Of a stretch of 64,000 nt of DNA, positions 9,021 through 18,830 are shown in pieces. The position numbers and the translations under genes are program-made. The notes beneath the pieces are model-generated. The model searched no databases. It was given only the letters and a program-made list of their open reading frames with translations, and was not told the DNA's origin. Source of the DNA: Candidatus Cloacimonadota bacterium (GTDB lineage: Bacteria; Cloacimonadota; Cloacimonadia; Cloacimonadales; TCS61). The stretch's first letter is position 1, and every line of letters begins with the position of its first letter. The stretch lies in NCBI GenBank assembly GCA_030445745.1, contig JASUTE010000003.1, positions 110,321-174,320 on the forward strand, in the 5' to 3' direction.

Positions 9021-9809
9021 ATGGATTTGAAAACTAAAATATTGGAATTTTGGCAAAAAGAAGATTTTAGCACTACTGACAGAGAGCTATTTGATGAATT
9101 TTTAGCATCTTTGGAAAATGGAACTATTCGAGCAGCGGAAAAAATAGATGGCAGTTGGCAAGTGAACAGTTGGGTGAAAAAAGGAATCTTAACTGGTTTT
9201 AAAATTGGGAAAAATATCGAAATTGGTAAATATTTTCGCGATAAAGACACCTATCCCATTCAAAATTTGCAATTTCGTGATGATGTTCGCTTAGTACCAG
9301 GTGGTTCAGCTGTTCGCCGCGGTAGTTTCATAGGAAAAAATGTGATCTTGATGCCACCTGTTTATGTGAATACAGGCGCTTATGTGGATTCTGGTTCCAT
9401 GCTCGATTCCCATGCGTTGGTTGGTAGTTGCGCCCAGGTTGGAAAAAATGTTCACCTCTCCGCTGCCGCTCAGTTGGGAGGAGTGTTGGAACCCATTTCC
9501 GCTAAACCTGTTATAATAGAAGATAACGTATTCATCGGTGGGAATTGTGGTATCTACGAAGGAGTAGAAGTACACGAATATGCTGTGCTTGCAGCCGGGG
9601 TTATTATTACTGCTTCTACTAAAATTTATGATTCTACTAAAAAAGAATTTCTACCTCAGAATGGCTATGTACCGGCAAAAGCTGTTGTAGTACCCGGAAG
9701 TCGGCCTCTGCATGGTCATAACGGATTTTCTACCTATTGTCCCATAATAATAAAATATCGAGATGAAAAAACAAGCAGTTCTGTTGCTTTAGAAAATTCT
9801 TTAAGATGA
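9021..9809 (+). CDS. dapD: 2,3,4,5-tetrahydropyridine-2,6-dicarboxylate N-succinyltransferase
   Basis: 262 residues. Trimeric left-handed beta-helix acyltransferase of lysine/diaminopimelate synthesis. An N-terminal helical domain (1-90) is followed by hexapeptide repeats (about 100-215; for example [20 protein letters not shown], and [20 protein letters not shown]) and a short C-terminal tail with [13 protein letters not shown] three bases upstream could start the frame, but AGGAG (9011-9015) is 5 nt from the ATG at 9021, so ATG is chosen. It overlaps the following aminotransferase by 4 nt, fitting consecutive steps of the succinylase route to diaminopimelate. lysC and asd, the first steps, are at 53.5-55.7 kb. 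Confidence 0.92.
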   Translation: MDLKTKILEFWQKEDFSTTDRELFDEFLASLENGTIRAAEKIDGSWQVNSWVKKGILTGFKIGKNIEIGKYFRDKDTYPIQNLQFRDDVRLVPGGSAVRRGSFIGKNVILMPPVYVNTGAYVDSGSMLDSHALVGSCAQVGKNVHLSAAAQLGGVLEPISAKPVIIEDNVFIGGNCGIYEGVEVHEYAVLAAGVIITASTKIYDSTKKEFLPQNGYVPAKAVVVPGSRPLHGHNGFSTYCPIIIKYRDEKTSSSVALENSLR

Positions 9810-10906
9810 TTGCGGAACGGTTAAGAGGACAAAAAAAGTCGATAATTCGCCAAATTGTTGATTCTGCGCCACAAAATTCCATCAATTTAGGGTTGGGTGA
9901 ATTAACAATTTCAACATTTTCAAAAAAAAATAGAGAAATTTACAAAAAATTGCAAAATGAAACAGCTATATACACTCCCAATGCGGGATTACCAGAGCTC
10001 ATCCTTCAGATTAAAAAATATTATAACGCACCTCAGGCTTATGTTTGTGTAACTAATGGTGCTGAAGAAGCAATCTTTGCCACTCTTTTTTCCATATTAA
10101 ACGCTGAAGATGAGTTGTTGGTCGCCAACCCTGATTATCCGGCTTATGCTAATATTGCTAAGCTTTTAAACGTGAAATGCAAAAGTTTTGATAGAAACCC
10201 GCAAAACAATTTTCAGTTAGAGAAAAAATCGCTGCAAGAATCAATTACACCAAACACTAAAGCTATTATCATCAGCAATCCTTCCAACCCTCTTTCTATT
10301 ACTTATACTTCCGATGAACTTGATTTTATTATTAAGTTAGCGCACGAGCATAATATAGTGCTGATCATTGACGAAATATATAAAGACTTGTTATTTTCTG
10401 GTTCTGGTAGTACTGCTTTTGGAAAAAATATGAATATAGTGGTCGTTTCTGGTTTATCGAAATCTTATCAACTAACAGGTTGGCGTTTAGGCTGGGTTAT
10501 TACTCAGCAAGAAGAATTGGCCCAGGCAATAACGATATCTCATCAGTATATAAGCACTTGCGCTGGTTATTTTGCGCAAAGAATAGCTACTGAAATATTG
10601 CAACAACATCAACAAAATTCTTTAAAAACATTAAAAGAAAAATTGCTGGCAAATAGAGATTTAGCCAGTAATTTAATAAAAAATAACACAAATTGGAAGA
10701 TACTCCTCAGTCAAGCTGCACCCTATCTTTTTGTAAATATCGAATCTAATAGCTTAGAATTTAGCAAACAAAAAGCTGCAGAAGGAGTGATAGTGATTCC
10801 TGGAGTAGCTTTTGGTAAAAATGGTGCAGGTTGGATAAGAATAAACTATGCTATAGAAAAATCGCAATTAATAAAAGGAATAGAGCTTTTATCAAATTTT
10901 TCTTAA
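9806..10906 (+). CDS. PLP-dependent class I aminotransferase, probably N-succinyl-LL-DAP aminotransferase (DapC-like)
   Basis: 366 residues of fold-type I aminotransferase. Visible landmarks: [16 protein letters not shown] near 88 (cofactor phosphate region), [13 protein letters not shown] near 155 (the conserved NP), [11 protein letters not shown] near 190 (Asp to pyridine N), and the Schiff-base lysine in [16 protein letters not shown] near 215-230. The ATG overlaps the dapD stop as ATGA, so the pair is co-translated. The step that follows DapD is transamination of N-succinyl-2-amino-6-ketopimelate, hence the proposed role. Substrate is inferred from context; the family alone also includes aspartate and aromatic aminotransferases. 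Confidence 0.8.
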   Translation: MIAERLRGQKKSIIRQIVDSAPQNSINLGLGELTISTFSKKNREIYKKLQNETAIYTPNAGLPELILQIKKYYNAPQAYVCVTNGAEEAIFATLFSILNAEDELLVANPDYPAYANIAKLLNVKCKSFDRNPQNNFQLEKKSLQESITPNTKAIIISNPSNPLSITYTSDELDFIIKLAHEHNIVLIIDEIYKDLLFSGSGSTAFGKNMNIVVVSGLSKSYQLTGWRLGWVITQQEELAQAITISHQYISTCAGYFAQRIATEILQQHQQNSLKTLKEKLLANRDLASNLIKNNTNWKILLSQAAPYLFVNIESNSLEFSKQKAAEGVIVIPGVAFGKNGAGWIRINYAIEKSQLIKGIELLSNFS

Positions 10907-10911
10907 TATTT

Positions 10912-10940
10912 TTGCTTTGGAATGCATATTGCATTATATT
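10912..10940 (+). promoter_or_regulatory. promoter of first LruC gene
   Basis: TTGCTT (10912-10917), 17 nt, TATATT (10935-10940), about 30 nt before the start codon. The same TTGCTTTGG core and the GCAT directly before the -10 recur with identical spacing in front of the second LruC gene (12924-12952). Confidence 0.6.
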
Positions 10941-10970
10941 TTATATAATTTATGAGAGAGGGGAAAATAG

Positions 10971-12605
10971 ATGAAACGTTTATTAATTTTAATGTTTATT
11001 TTTTTGATCTTTACAGCCTGTGAAAATAAGGATGAAGCAGAAGAACCAAACTCTATGGCAGACCTTAGTGTTAGTCCCGATTTTGCATTCAACACAACCA
11101 AAATTGTTGAATTAAATTTAACCTCGCGCGATGCTAGCGGTAATCTGCAGCCAAATGTACCTTTTTCTATATTCAAAAAAGATCCTGCCACCGCTAGCGG
11201 TAGCAGAGTGCTACGTTCAGCAACCAATGACTTCGGTAATTTTGAAAATACCATAAAGTTACCAGCCTACTACAATAAAATCTATATTCGGCCAGCTGCA
11301 AGTGAAGTCCAAGAATTAGCAATAAATCACTTATCTAGCGAAAATGCCAAAATTGATGCTGATTTTATCTATTCGCCTAATAAGTTAAAGTACAATAAGA
11401 ACTTAGATAGCTTCGAACCAGTTACTGCTTCCGATAATGGCTTTGTTTTTACTTTGCAAAATATTGTAGCTGATTATGAAAATAGCACAGCAACCATAAC
11501 AATTTCCATAACAAACAACAATAATAAAAAGTTTAAAGATGCTTATTTTACAATACCCTCGAGTGTATTAGCTACGGAAATTGAACCTAACAACACAAAT
11601 TATGAATCTCCAGCTGGTATGACTTATTGGGTACAATATCCCGTGAATCATTGGATAATGGGTAATAGCATTGCGTATTATGGAAATAATGGTTTCAAAA
11701 ATGGGGAAACAGATTATTATTACATCACACTTCCTTTAGAAGTTTTTGAATTTTGGAATTCTATGGAAATGTATGCTACAGCTACAGGAAATACTTCTGG
11801 CCAGGTAACCCTTGATTTTTCCTATACACCAGAGTTTAGTATGACAGAATACTATCCAGCTGAAAATGAATTTGGTACATTAGCCTATGAAGACTATTGG
11901 CCACAGCAGGGTGATTATGATATGAACGATCTGGTAATAGATTACAATATGAGTCTTGAGAAATCTTATGTTGGTGATTTGGAAACGATATTTGCCCAAT
12001 TCAACATTAGAGCCATAGGAGCAAGTTATACAATAGGTTTTGGCTTTCAGCTTCCCGATTTTATCCAGGTAAATGGTAATGTGACCTCCACTAGCGGCTT
12101 AGCTTATGTAGAAGCAGATAATCGTACCATAGTGCTATTCGATGATGCCCGTGATATAGTTACTGAAAATTCCGATCAGTTTATAAATACCGACCCTGCT
12201 CTACCCTACATCGAAACCAGCGTTATGACCATATCTATTCCTGTGGTAAGCTCCGATAATAATACCGATGAAGATTGGTTTTTGCCACCCTACAACCCAT
12301 TTATCTTCGTTAACGAGCGTGCCAAAGAAATTCATTTGGCAAACTTTCCACCAACAAACCAGGCAGATCTTACATTATTCAATACACAAGATGATGCTTC
12401 CGATCCTGTTTCCGATTATTACTATAGAACAGCAGCAAATCTACCTTGGGCATTTCATATAGCAGAATCCTCCTTATACCCTATCGAGAAAATCCAAATT
12501 ATTCAAGCTTTCCCTGAATTTTACCAATGGGCAGAATCGGAAGGTAACCAAGCTACCGACTGGTATACCTTTCCCGATGAAAACTTAATATACCCAGTAC
12601 CTTAA
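10971..12605 (+). CDS. LruC-domain lipoprotein, first copy
   Basis: 544 residues. N-terminal lipoprotein signal: KR, a hydrophobic stretch, then lipobox FTAC with Cys at about 17, so it is probably anchored in a membrane facing the periplasm or surface. A carboxypeptidase-regulatory-like segment follows (about 35-115). The C-terminal LruC/DUF4842 domain opens with FGTLAYEDYWPQQGDYDMND near 300-320 and has the family's repeated acidic D/N residues; it runs to NPFIFVNERAKEIHL near 440 and beyond. LruC domains are known from Leptospira and Bacteroidetes surface lipoproteins; molecular function is unknown. The start has a GAGAGGGG ribosome site. Its closest relative visible here is the next gene, in tandem. 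Confidence 0.85.
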   Translation: MKRLLILMFIFLIFTACENKDEAEEPNSMADLSVSPDFAFNTTKIVELNLTSRDASGNLQPNVPFSIFKKDPATASGSRVLRSATNDFGNFENTIKLPAYYNKIYIRPAASEVQELAINHLSSENAKIDADFIYSPNKLKYNKNLDSFEPVTASDNGFVFTLQNIVADYENSTATITISITNNNNKKFKDAYFTIPSSVLATEIEPNNTNYESPAGMTYWVQYPVNHWIMGNSIAYYGNNGFKNGETDYYYITLPLEVFEFWNSMEMYATATGNTSGQVTLDFSYTPEFSMTEYYPAENEFGTLAYEDYWPQQGDYDMNDLVIDYNMSLEKSYVGDLETIFAQFNIRAIGASYTIGFGFQLPDFIQVNGNVTSTSGLAYVEADNRTIVLFDDARDIVTENSDQFINTDPALPYIETSVMTISIPVVSSDNNTDEDWFLPPYNPFIFVNERAKEIHLANFPPTNQADLTLFNTQDDASDPVSDYYYRTAANLPWAFHIAESSLYPIEKIQIIQAFPEFYQWAESEGNQATDWYTFPDENLIYPVP

Positions 12606-12628
12606 ATGCACTCTATTTTTTCTTTTAA

Positions 12629-12657
12629 GGGTAATTTGAAAAAATTACCCTTTTTTT
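12629..12657 (+). terminator. rho-independent terminator after first LruC gene
   Basis: Nine-pair stem GGGTAATTT / AAATTACCC with a GAAA loop, followed by seven T. Starts 24 nt after the stop codon. Confidence 0.88.
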
Positions 12658-12923
12658 ATTATAATCGGACATCCCCATTCCCTTATTCCAATTTTTATTA
12701 AATCCCTCTGTAGTAGCTTGATAACAAGTTTTGTTGAAATAAATTTAGCTAGTAGATTAATAGCTAAAAACTTCAATTGCCCATTTGCGGTCGGCTCTAA
12801 CTACCTGTAAAAAATATTATTAGTTGACATTTTAAATAAAAAAAACTTTCTTTTATCAATAGTGGGCATGAAGATAAAAAAATGTTAGTTCTTTTTCCAG
12901 ATTTTTTCAATCTGACGTATTTT

Positions 12924-12952
12924 TTGCTTTGGTATAAATAATGCATTTTATT
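12924..12952 (+). promoter_or_regulatory. promoter of second LruC gene
   Basis: TTGCTT (12924-12929), 17 nt, TTTATT (12947-12952), 32 nt before the start codon. It shares TTTTTGCTTTGG and a GCAT just before the -10 with the promoter at 10912-10940, in the same register, while the sequence in between differs. Confidence 0.55.
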
Positions 12953-12984
12953 CTTAAGATGTTAGGAATATGTAGGAGGTCATA

Positions 12985-14646
12985 ATGAAAAAAGCTATTG
13001 GTTTATTTTTATTTGTATTACTTATAGTTGTTGGCTGCGATAATACAGAGGAAGACAACTATCCTACTAACATGCAAGGGCTGAATGTTAGTCCCGATTT
13101 CGATTTTAATACAACCATGCAAGTAAGTGTGAAGTTAACCTCGCAGAATGCAAACGGAGAGGTAATTCCTAATGCACCTTTTTCTTTGTACAAAGAAAAT
13201 CCAGCTTATTTGGAAGATAAACGCATTATTCGTGCATCCACGAATAACGAAGGTGATTTTGAAGATATAATAGTGCTTCCTAATTATTACAGAAAATTAT
13301 ATATACAGTCGGGAATAGGAGAGATACAAGAACTTTATTTGAATATTATTGGAACAGAAGAAGCAGAAATAAACGCTTTTTTCACCTACGATCCTACTGA
13401 TATTAAAGGCTTAAGTAAATTTAAAATATCTGACAAATTTGAATCTGTAACTGCTTCCGATAATGGGTTTGATATAACTTTGCATACAATCTTTTCTAGC
13501 ACTTTTAATGCTACTTTTGTTTTTTCTGTTACCAACAACCATCCTTTTGGATTAGATACTGTTAAATTTGGTCTACCAGCTAATTCCGAAGCTAGCTATC
13601 CCACCGATGGCGAAACTTATACTTCACCAACCGAACTTTATACTTACAACATAGAAAACCCAACCGATAATCCTTTCCGGGCCATAGCCTTCGAAACTAT
13701 TGGAGAAGGATATAAAAATGGAGATTCCGATTTCTTTATCTACACAGTTAATCTGGCTTATTTATCTTCTTGGGATAATGTTCAAGTATTTGCAAAAGCA
13801 GGTACTCAAACGGGTCAAGTTACCCTAAATTTCGATTACAATTTCAATTGGTGGTTTAGTTGTCAGATAAGTTATCCCAGTGAAACTGAATATGCTACCC
13901 TTGCTTTTGAAGATTACTGGCCACTGGAAGGTGATTATGATATGAACGATTTGGTAATAGATTATAACTTCACCGTAAAATATAAAGATGACACTCTTAT
14001 TAAAGAAATCATATTAGCCAAGTTTCATTTGCGGGCTATTGGAGCTTCCTATCATTTAGGTTTTGGATTCCAGCTTCCTGAAAATTTAGAAGTGAATGGA
14101 GATATTACCTCTACAAATGGTTTAGCTTATGTGGAAGCAGATAACCGAACTATAATTTTATTCGATGATGCCCGCGATGTTATTCCTGATAATCCGGGAC
14201 AGTTCATAAATACCGACCCTACTTTGCCCTATACTCCCACTTTTGTAATTGGCCTTGCCATTCCAGTGGAAGATAATTGGTGGGAAATAGTGCAGATGGG
14301 TCCTTGGAATTGTCCACCTTACAATCCATTTATTTTTGTTGGTCAGCGTTCACACGAAATTCATCTTGCTAATTACCCACCCACTCTTCAAGCTGATTTT
14401 GAACTTTTTGGAACAGATAATGATGCTTCTGACCCAGAATCAGATGTCTATTATAGAACTACAGAAAATCTTCCCTGGGCTTTTAATATAGGAGAAAGCA
14501 CCGTTTACCCCATAGAAAAAACTGCTATTATTCAAGCTTTTAATTATTTTGCTGCCTGGGCAAACAGCGATGGTAACAATTATCAGGATTGGTATAAAGA
14601 TGAACCAGGCTATCGCAATAATGATTTGATCTATCAAGAACCATAA
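12985..14646 (+). CDS. LruC-domain lipoprotein, second copy
   Basis: 553 residues and clearly a tandem paralogue of the gene at 10971. Lipoprotein signal with lipobox VVGC (Cys about 18). The early segment (SPDFDFNTTMQVSVKLTSQN; APFSLYKENP) matches the first copy's SPDFAFNTT and VPFSIFKKDP. The LruC domain opens with YATLAFEDYWPLEGDYDMND, and the segment from YNPFIFVGQRSHEIHLANYP to the end is also conserved. The middle region (about 150-290) has diverged most. The GGAGG ribosome site is strong. Each copy has its own promoter and terminator, so they are separate transcription units rather than an operon. Function unknown; probably surface or periplasmic. Confidence 0.85.
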   Translation: MKKAIGLFLFVLLIVVGCDNTEEDNYPTNMQGLNVSPDFDFNTTMQVSVKLTSQNANGEVIPNAPFSLYKENPAYLEDKRIIRASTNNEGDFEDIIVLPNYYRKLYIQSGIGEIQELYLNIIGTEEAEINAFFTYDPTDIKGLSKFKISDKFESVTASDNGFDITLHTIFSSTFNATFVFSVTNNHPFGLDTVKFGLPANSEASYPTDGETYTSPTELYTYNIENPTDNPFRAIAFETIGEGYKNGDSDFFIYTVNLAYLSSWDNVQVFAKAGTQTGQVTLNFDYNFNWWFSCQISYPSETEYATLAFEDYWPLEGDYDMNDLVIDYNFTVKYKDDTLIKEIILAKFHLRAIGASYHLGFGFQLPENLEVNGDITSTNGLAYVEADNRTIILFDDARDVIPDNPGQFINTDPTLPYTPTFVIGLAIPVEDNWWEIVQMGPWNCPPYNPFIFVGQRSHEIHLANYPPTLQADFELFGTDNDASDPESDVYYRTTENLPWAFNIGESTVYPIEKTAIIQAFNYFAAWANSDGNNYQDWYKDEPGYRNNDLIYQEP

Positions 14647-14666
14647 AATCCCATAATACCTAAATA

Positions 14667-14706
14667 AAAACGGACAATTTCATATGAAATTGCCCGTTTT
14701 CTTTTT
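14667..14706 (+). terminator. rho-independent terminator after second LruC gene
   Basis: Stem AAAACGG-A-CAATTTC / GAAATTG-C-CCGTTTT with one mismatch and an ATAT loop, then a T-rich run to 14706. The rest of the 14707-14857 gap shows only a short palindrome, AATGAAAATTTCATT at 14801-14815. Confidence 0.85.
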
Positions 14707-14857
14707 ACCGATAATATTTTCAACTCATATAATGTAATTTTTTCTGAACTATCTCGCTACATTAGTAGTTAAAAATCTGGGTGCAATAGATACTGATTAT
14801 AATGAAAATTTCATTTATACTAGTGAAATTAGATAAACTATAAAAATTATTTAAGCC

Positions 14858-16111
14858 TTATTCCAAATAATAAATTGCTTTAATAGGATCTATCTTTGAT
14901 GCTTTAATTGAAGGATACAAACCAGAAACTATACCAATGAACAAGGCAAATCCGATACCAATCAAAACTCCCTCTAAGGGAAGTGGAAAACTGGTTTGGA
15001 GGGCAGCAGAAACAGCTTGAACCAAAAATACAGAAATCACTATGCCTATAATAGCTCCAATTAGTGAAAGTATAATAGATTCAAAAATGAAATAGAGAAA
15101 AATATCTTTATTGGTAGCGCCAATACTTTTACGAATTCCAATTTCGGTCATACGCTCGTTGATGGAAATAAGTAGAGTGCTGAACAGGCCAATTCCTCCT
15201 ACGATAAGCGAGATGGAAGCAATAGCAACCAATGTAATATTCCATTTCTGCATCATCTCATTCATTTCTTGCGTAATTTGCAGAGCTAAACTAGCCAAAT
15301 CTCCAAACGAGAAATCATGAGCCATCCTGTGCCGCATCAATAATATTTGTCGGGCTTTTGTCTTAAGCTCATCATAGCTGGCTTCATCCAAGGCTTGTAT
15401 ATAGATCTGGTCGATCTGTTGATTGGCGCGCAGATACCTAGCAGCTGTACTTAAAGGTATGTAAACAGCTTGTAAATCCCAGCGCCTTGACCAATTATTA
15501 AAATTTACCCCGCCTTGGTTCAAAGGATCTTCATCTAAAATACCCACAATCTCGTAACGTTGCTCGCCAATGGTTATATATTCTCCTAATAATTTACGGG
15601 CACTATATAAATATCTACTTATGAAATTAGGGCCTAAAATACATACTTTTCTAGCAGTTAGTAGTTCATGTTTATCAAAATAACGCCCTTTAGCAATTGG
15701 ATAGGTTTGAACCTGGAAAAAATCATTTGTTGTCCCCTTAAGCTGCACCCTACCTTTTTCTTTCTTCCAAATAAAATTATTCCAACCTTCCACAGTACCA
15801 TATATGTATTTGTAATTTAATGAATCTGCTAAAGTATTAAAATCATCCATGTCCAAGGGTCGAGGAGTTCTTTTCATATAAAGAGAATTATCTTCTTTTT
15901 CTTGCTGCATATCAGTGCTGATAGTTACTGAATTGTTCCAACCAAGTTGATTCATACGGTCGTTAATTAAATTTTTTATACCATAAACAGAAGCAAACAT
16001 AGTAACAACAGCTAAAACACCAATAATAATTCCCAATAAAGTTAGGAAGGAACGCATCTTATGCGAAAAAATATTAACTATACTGCTTACGATGCTATCT
16101 TTTAGCTGCAT
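14858..16111 (-). CDS. ABC transporter permease, MacB/FtsX family
   Basis: 417 residues. One membrane span near the N-terminus (about 20-42, FLTLLGIIIGVLAVVTMFAS), a large periplasmic MacB_PCD domain (about 43-285), then three spans of the FtsX domain (about 290-315, 340-370, 380-405) ending in YPSIKASKIDPIKAIYYLE, the classic C-terminus of MacB-type permeases. Such proteins pair with a LolD/MacB-like ATPase for efflux or mechanotransmission; no ATPase or HlyD partner is next to it. The ATG follows the topA stop codon with no gap (TAAATG), so it is likely translated from the topA message. Confidence 0.88.
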   Translation of the reverse strand: MQLKDSIVSSIVNIFSHKMRSFLTLLGIIIGVLAVVTMFASVYGIKNLINDRMNQLGWNNSVTISTDMQQEKEDNSLYMKRTPRPLDMDDFNTLADSLNYKYIYGTVEGWNNFIWKKEKGRVQLKGTTNDFFQVQTYPIAKGRYFDKHELLTARKVCILGPNFISRYLYSARKLLGEYITIGEQRYEIVGILDEDPLNQGGVNFNNWSRRWDLQAVYIPLSTAARYLRANQQIDQIYIQALDEASYDELKTKARQILLMRHRMAHDFSFGDLASLALQITQEMNEMMQKWNITLVAIASISLIVGGIGLFSTLLISINERMTEIGIRKSIGATNKDIFLYFIFESIILSLIGAIIGIVISVFLVQAVSAALQTSFPLPLEGVLIGIGFALFIGIVSGLYPSIKASKIDPIKAIYYLE

Positions 16112-18394
16112 TTATTTTTCCCGTTTTCTCTTTTTCTTTTTAGGAGCTTCTTTTATTATTTCAAAACATTCTTGCAAGCTTAATTTGGCCGGGTCTTTAT
16201 CTTTAGGAATTTTGTAATTCTTCTTTTTGTAGGAAATATAAGGCCCATATCTACCGTTCATCACAACCAAATTGGGTTCATTAGAAAATTCTTGAATTAC
16301 TTGTTTCTGCTTAGCTTTTAATTTATCGTCTATAAGTGCTTTTGCCTGCTCCAAATCTATTTCAGTAGGGTCTTCATCTTTTATAGAAACAAATAAATTC
16401 CCTTTTTTCACGTAAGGACCATATTTTCCTATCCCCACAGTTACTTCTTCGCCCTTGTATTCTCCCAGATGACGTGGGAATTGAAACTGTTTCAAAGCTT
16501 CTTTCAGAGTTATGGAATGCAGTGATTGCCCCTTGTTTAAGCTGGCAAAGCGCGGTGGCTTTTCTTCCTCAGCATCACCTAACTGCAGCATCGGTCCGTA
16601 GCGGCCAATTTTAGCATAAATATTTCTGCCTGTTTTAGGATCTTGTCCCAAGAGTCGTTCTCCAGTAAACTTTTTAGTAGAATTATCTGTCTTTTGAACC
16701 TGCTCAATGAAAGGCTGGTAAAACTCTTTGATCATCTGGTGCCATTCCATTTTACCTTTGGCAATTTCATCGAACTCTTTTTCTATTTCAGCTGTAAAAT
16801 TATAATCAACATATTTTTCAAAATATTTAGTTAGAAAATCGTTAACCACAATGCCAATATCGGTGGGATATAGTTTCCCTTTCTCTTTGCCATACAGCTC
16901 TTTTACTGTATTTTCAGAAATATCATTATCGCGCAGCAGAAAAACTTTCACCAATCTTTGCTTACCTTCGATATTACCTTTTTCTATGTATCCTCGCTTT
17001 TGAATGGTGGAAATAGTAGGAGCATAGGTAGAAGGTCGGCCAATCCCCAGTTCTTCCATTTTTTTTACCAAACTGGCTTCCGAATAACGCAAAGGAGCTT
17101 TAGTAAATTTTTCCTTCGCTGTCATTTGTTGCAGATCTAAGTTTTCTCCCACCTCTACTTTAGGCAAAATTGTATCTACAGCAGTTCGATCTAAAACTTT
17201 TAGAAATCCATCGAATTTAATTACCTCTCCTTTGGCTTTAAGCTGTTCTTCACGATTGGAAATACCAATCTTTACCGTGGTCTTCTCTAACTTTGCTGCT
17301 GCCATTTGTGAGGCAATTGTACGTTTCCAAATAAGTTTGTATAAACTATTCTGCGCTGAAGTTCCCTCGATCTCGTTCCTGTTTAGATATGTTGGTCTAA
17401 TAGCTTCGTGAGCTTCTTGAGCACCTTTAGCTTTGCTCTTAAATTGGCGGGTATGCACATATTTTTTCCCGAACTGCTTCTCGATTTCCTTCTTCGCCAT
17501 TCCCAATGCTAATTTAGAAAGATTTACTGAATCTGTTCTCATATAGGTTATCAAACCAGATTCATATAACTGCTGCGCAATTATCATAGTTTTGGAAACG
17601 GAAAAACCTAGTTTATAGCTGGCTTCTTGCTGCAAAGTGGAAGTTGTATAAGGCGGTGGCGGATTTTTGCGTCCCGGTTTGGTTTCTATATCTACTATCG
17701 AAAATTTCGCTTGCTGACAAGCTTGCAAAAATTTATTTGCATCATTGTATTTCGAAATATTTTTACTGAGTTCAGTCTGTAATTTTTCTTTTCCCTCAGT
17801 CAAAAAATCTGCAGTTATTTTATAAGAAGCGCGCGGTTTGAAATTTTTTATCTCATTTTCTCGCTCGACTATCAACCGAACTGCCACCGATTGCACACGA
17901 CCAGCTGAAAGTGCTGGTTTTACTTTTTTCCAAAGCAGCGGCGAAAGTTTAAACCCTACCAAACGGTCTAAAACCCGGCGTGCCTGTTGGGCATCGACCA
18001 AATTTTTATCGATCCCGCGGGGATTTTCGATAGCTGCTTTAATAGCTGTTTTAGTGATCTCGTGAAACACGATGCGCTTAGTTTTCTCTTCATCCAACTT
18101 TAATGATTTCACCAAATGCCAGGCAATTGCCTCTCCTTCGCGGTCTTCATCAGAAGCAAGCCAAACAGTAGTGGCCTTTTCTGCATCTTTTTTTAGTTTG
18201 GAAACCACCTTTTTCTTCTCAGCTGGAATAATATATTTAGGTTGGAAATTTTTCTCTACAACTACTCCCAACTCTTTCTTGGGAAGATCGCGAATATGCC
18301 CCATCGAAGCTTCAATTTTGTAATCTTTGCCCAGAAATTTGCTAATAGTTTTTGCTTTCGCTGGCGATTCCACAATTACCAATTCTTTACCCAT
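16112..18394 (-). CDS. topA: DNA topoisomerase I
   Basis: 760 residues. Type IA topoisomerase relaxing negative supercoils. The Toprim domain at 3-140 contains the catalytic acidic motif DEDREGEAIAWH near 80-91. The active-site tyrosine lies in GLITYMRTDSVNLS near 290. QARRVLDRLVGFKLSPLLW and SAGRVQSVAVR are as expected. The C-terminus replaces the Cys4 zinc ribbons of E. coli TopA with three GRYGP-type repeats (GRYGPMLQLG, GKYGPYVKKG, GRYGPYISYK, from about residue 580), as in many non-proteobacterial enzymes, and ends in a Lys/Arg-rich tail. It follows the smg gene by 2 nt. Confidence 0.97.
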   Translation of the reverse strand: MGKELVIVESPAKAKTISKFLGKDYKIEASMGHIRDLPKKELGVVVEKNFQPKYIIPAEKKKVVSKLKKDAEKATTVWLASDEDREGEAIAWHLVKSLKLDEEKTKRIVFHEITKTAIKAAIENPRGIDKNLVDAQQARRVLDRLVGFKLSPLLWKKVKPALSAGRVQSVAVRLIVERENEIKNFKPRASYKITADFLTEGKEKLQTELSKNISKYNDANKFLQACQQAKFSIVDIETKPGRKNPPPPYTTSTLQQEASYKLGFSVSKTMIIAQQLYESGLITYMRTDSVNLSKLALGMAKKEIEKQFGKKYVHTRQFKSKAKGAQEAHEAIRPTYLNRNEIEGTSAQNSLYKLIWKRTIASQMAAAKLEKTTVKIGISNREEQLKAKGEVIKFDGFLKVLDRTAVDTILPKVEVGENLDLQQMTAKEKFTKAPLRYSEASLVKKMEELGIGRPSTYAPTISTIQKRGYIEKGNIEGKQRLVKVFLLRDNDISENTVKELYGKEKGKLYPTDIGIVVNDFLTKYFEKYVDYNFTAEIEKEFDEIAKGKMEWHQMIKEFYQPFIEQVQKTDNSTKKFTGERLLGQDPKTGRNIYAKIGRYGPMLQLGDAEEEKPPRFASLNKGQSLHSITLKEALKQFQFPRHLGEYKGEEVTVGIGKYGPYVKKGNLFVSIKDEDPTEIDLEQAKALIDDKLKAKQKQVIQEFSNEPNLVVMNGRYGPYISYKKKNYKIPKDKDPAKLSLQECFEIIKEAPKKKKRKREK

Positions 18395-18396
18395 AA

Positions 18397-18822
18397 TTAA
18401 TTTACCTCATTTCCAAAATCAAACTCATGATCCGACAATATTAGCAAATCAAGAATATCTTTAACTGAAACACTGCGCTGTCCGGAAAATATAATGAAAT
18501 TCAATATCTCATCCACCATCTGTCTGGTAACGCGTTGCTTCACAAAATTACCCACCTGCAAAGCTATAATTATTATTCGTTCCATAGTTTCATCATCTAT
18601 CGACCCCATCTGTAACAGGTCAATAAGATAGCCAAAAGCTTCCGGAGTAAGCACTTCTTTTTCTTCCGAAGACATTACCCGGTTGTACTTTGGTTGCTCA
18701 AATTCTATCATAGTCTTCATAAATTCTTTATATTCACTTTCGGAAATTCCCATTTTATCCAAAACCTTTTTATCAGGTTTTTTGTCCAGAATCATTTCCA
18801 AAAAAGATTTTTCTTTTATCAT
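18397..18822 (-). CDS. smg: Smg / DUF494 family protein
   Basis: 141 residues, helical and acidic, with the family's core VLTPEAFGYLIDLLQMGSID near residues 58-77 and a helix-rich C-terminus (ILNFIIFSGQRSVSVKDILD). DUF494/Smg proteins have no established function but are encoded next to topA (dprA-smg-topA) in many proteobacteria; here too the gene ends 2 nt before topA. It is 10 nt downstream of secA, so secA-smg-topA-permease form one run. The N-terminal 50 residues are less conserved than the core. Confidence 0.75.
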   Translation of the reverse strand: MIKEKSFLEMILDKKPDKKVLDKMGISESEYKEFMKTMIEFEQPKYNRVMSSEEKEVLTPEAFGYLIDLLQMGSIDDETMERIIIIALQVGNFVKQRVTRQMVDEILNFIIFSGQRSVSVKDILDLLILSDHEFDFGNEVN

Positions 18823-18830
18823 AAATACCT

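Larger units (their letters stand above)
12606..12984 (+). other. 379-nt gap between the LruC genes
   Basis: Holds a terminator at 12629-12657 and a promoter at 12924-12952. Between them (about 12661-12920) the sequence is very AT-rich with no convincing ORF or long inverted repeat; a lone TTGACA near 12823 lacks a good -10. Confidence 0.6.
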
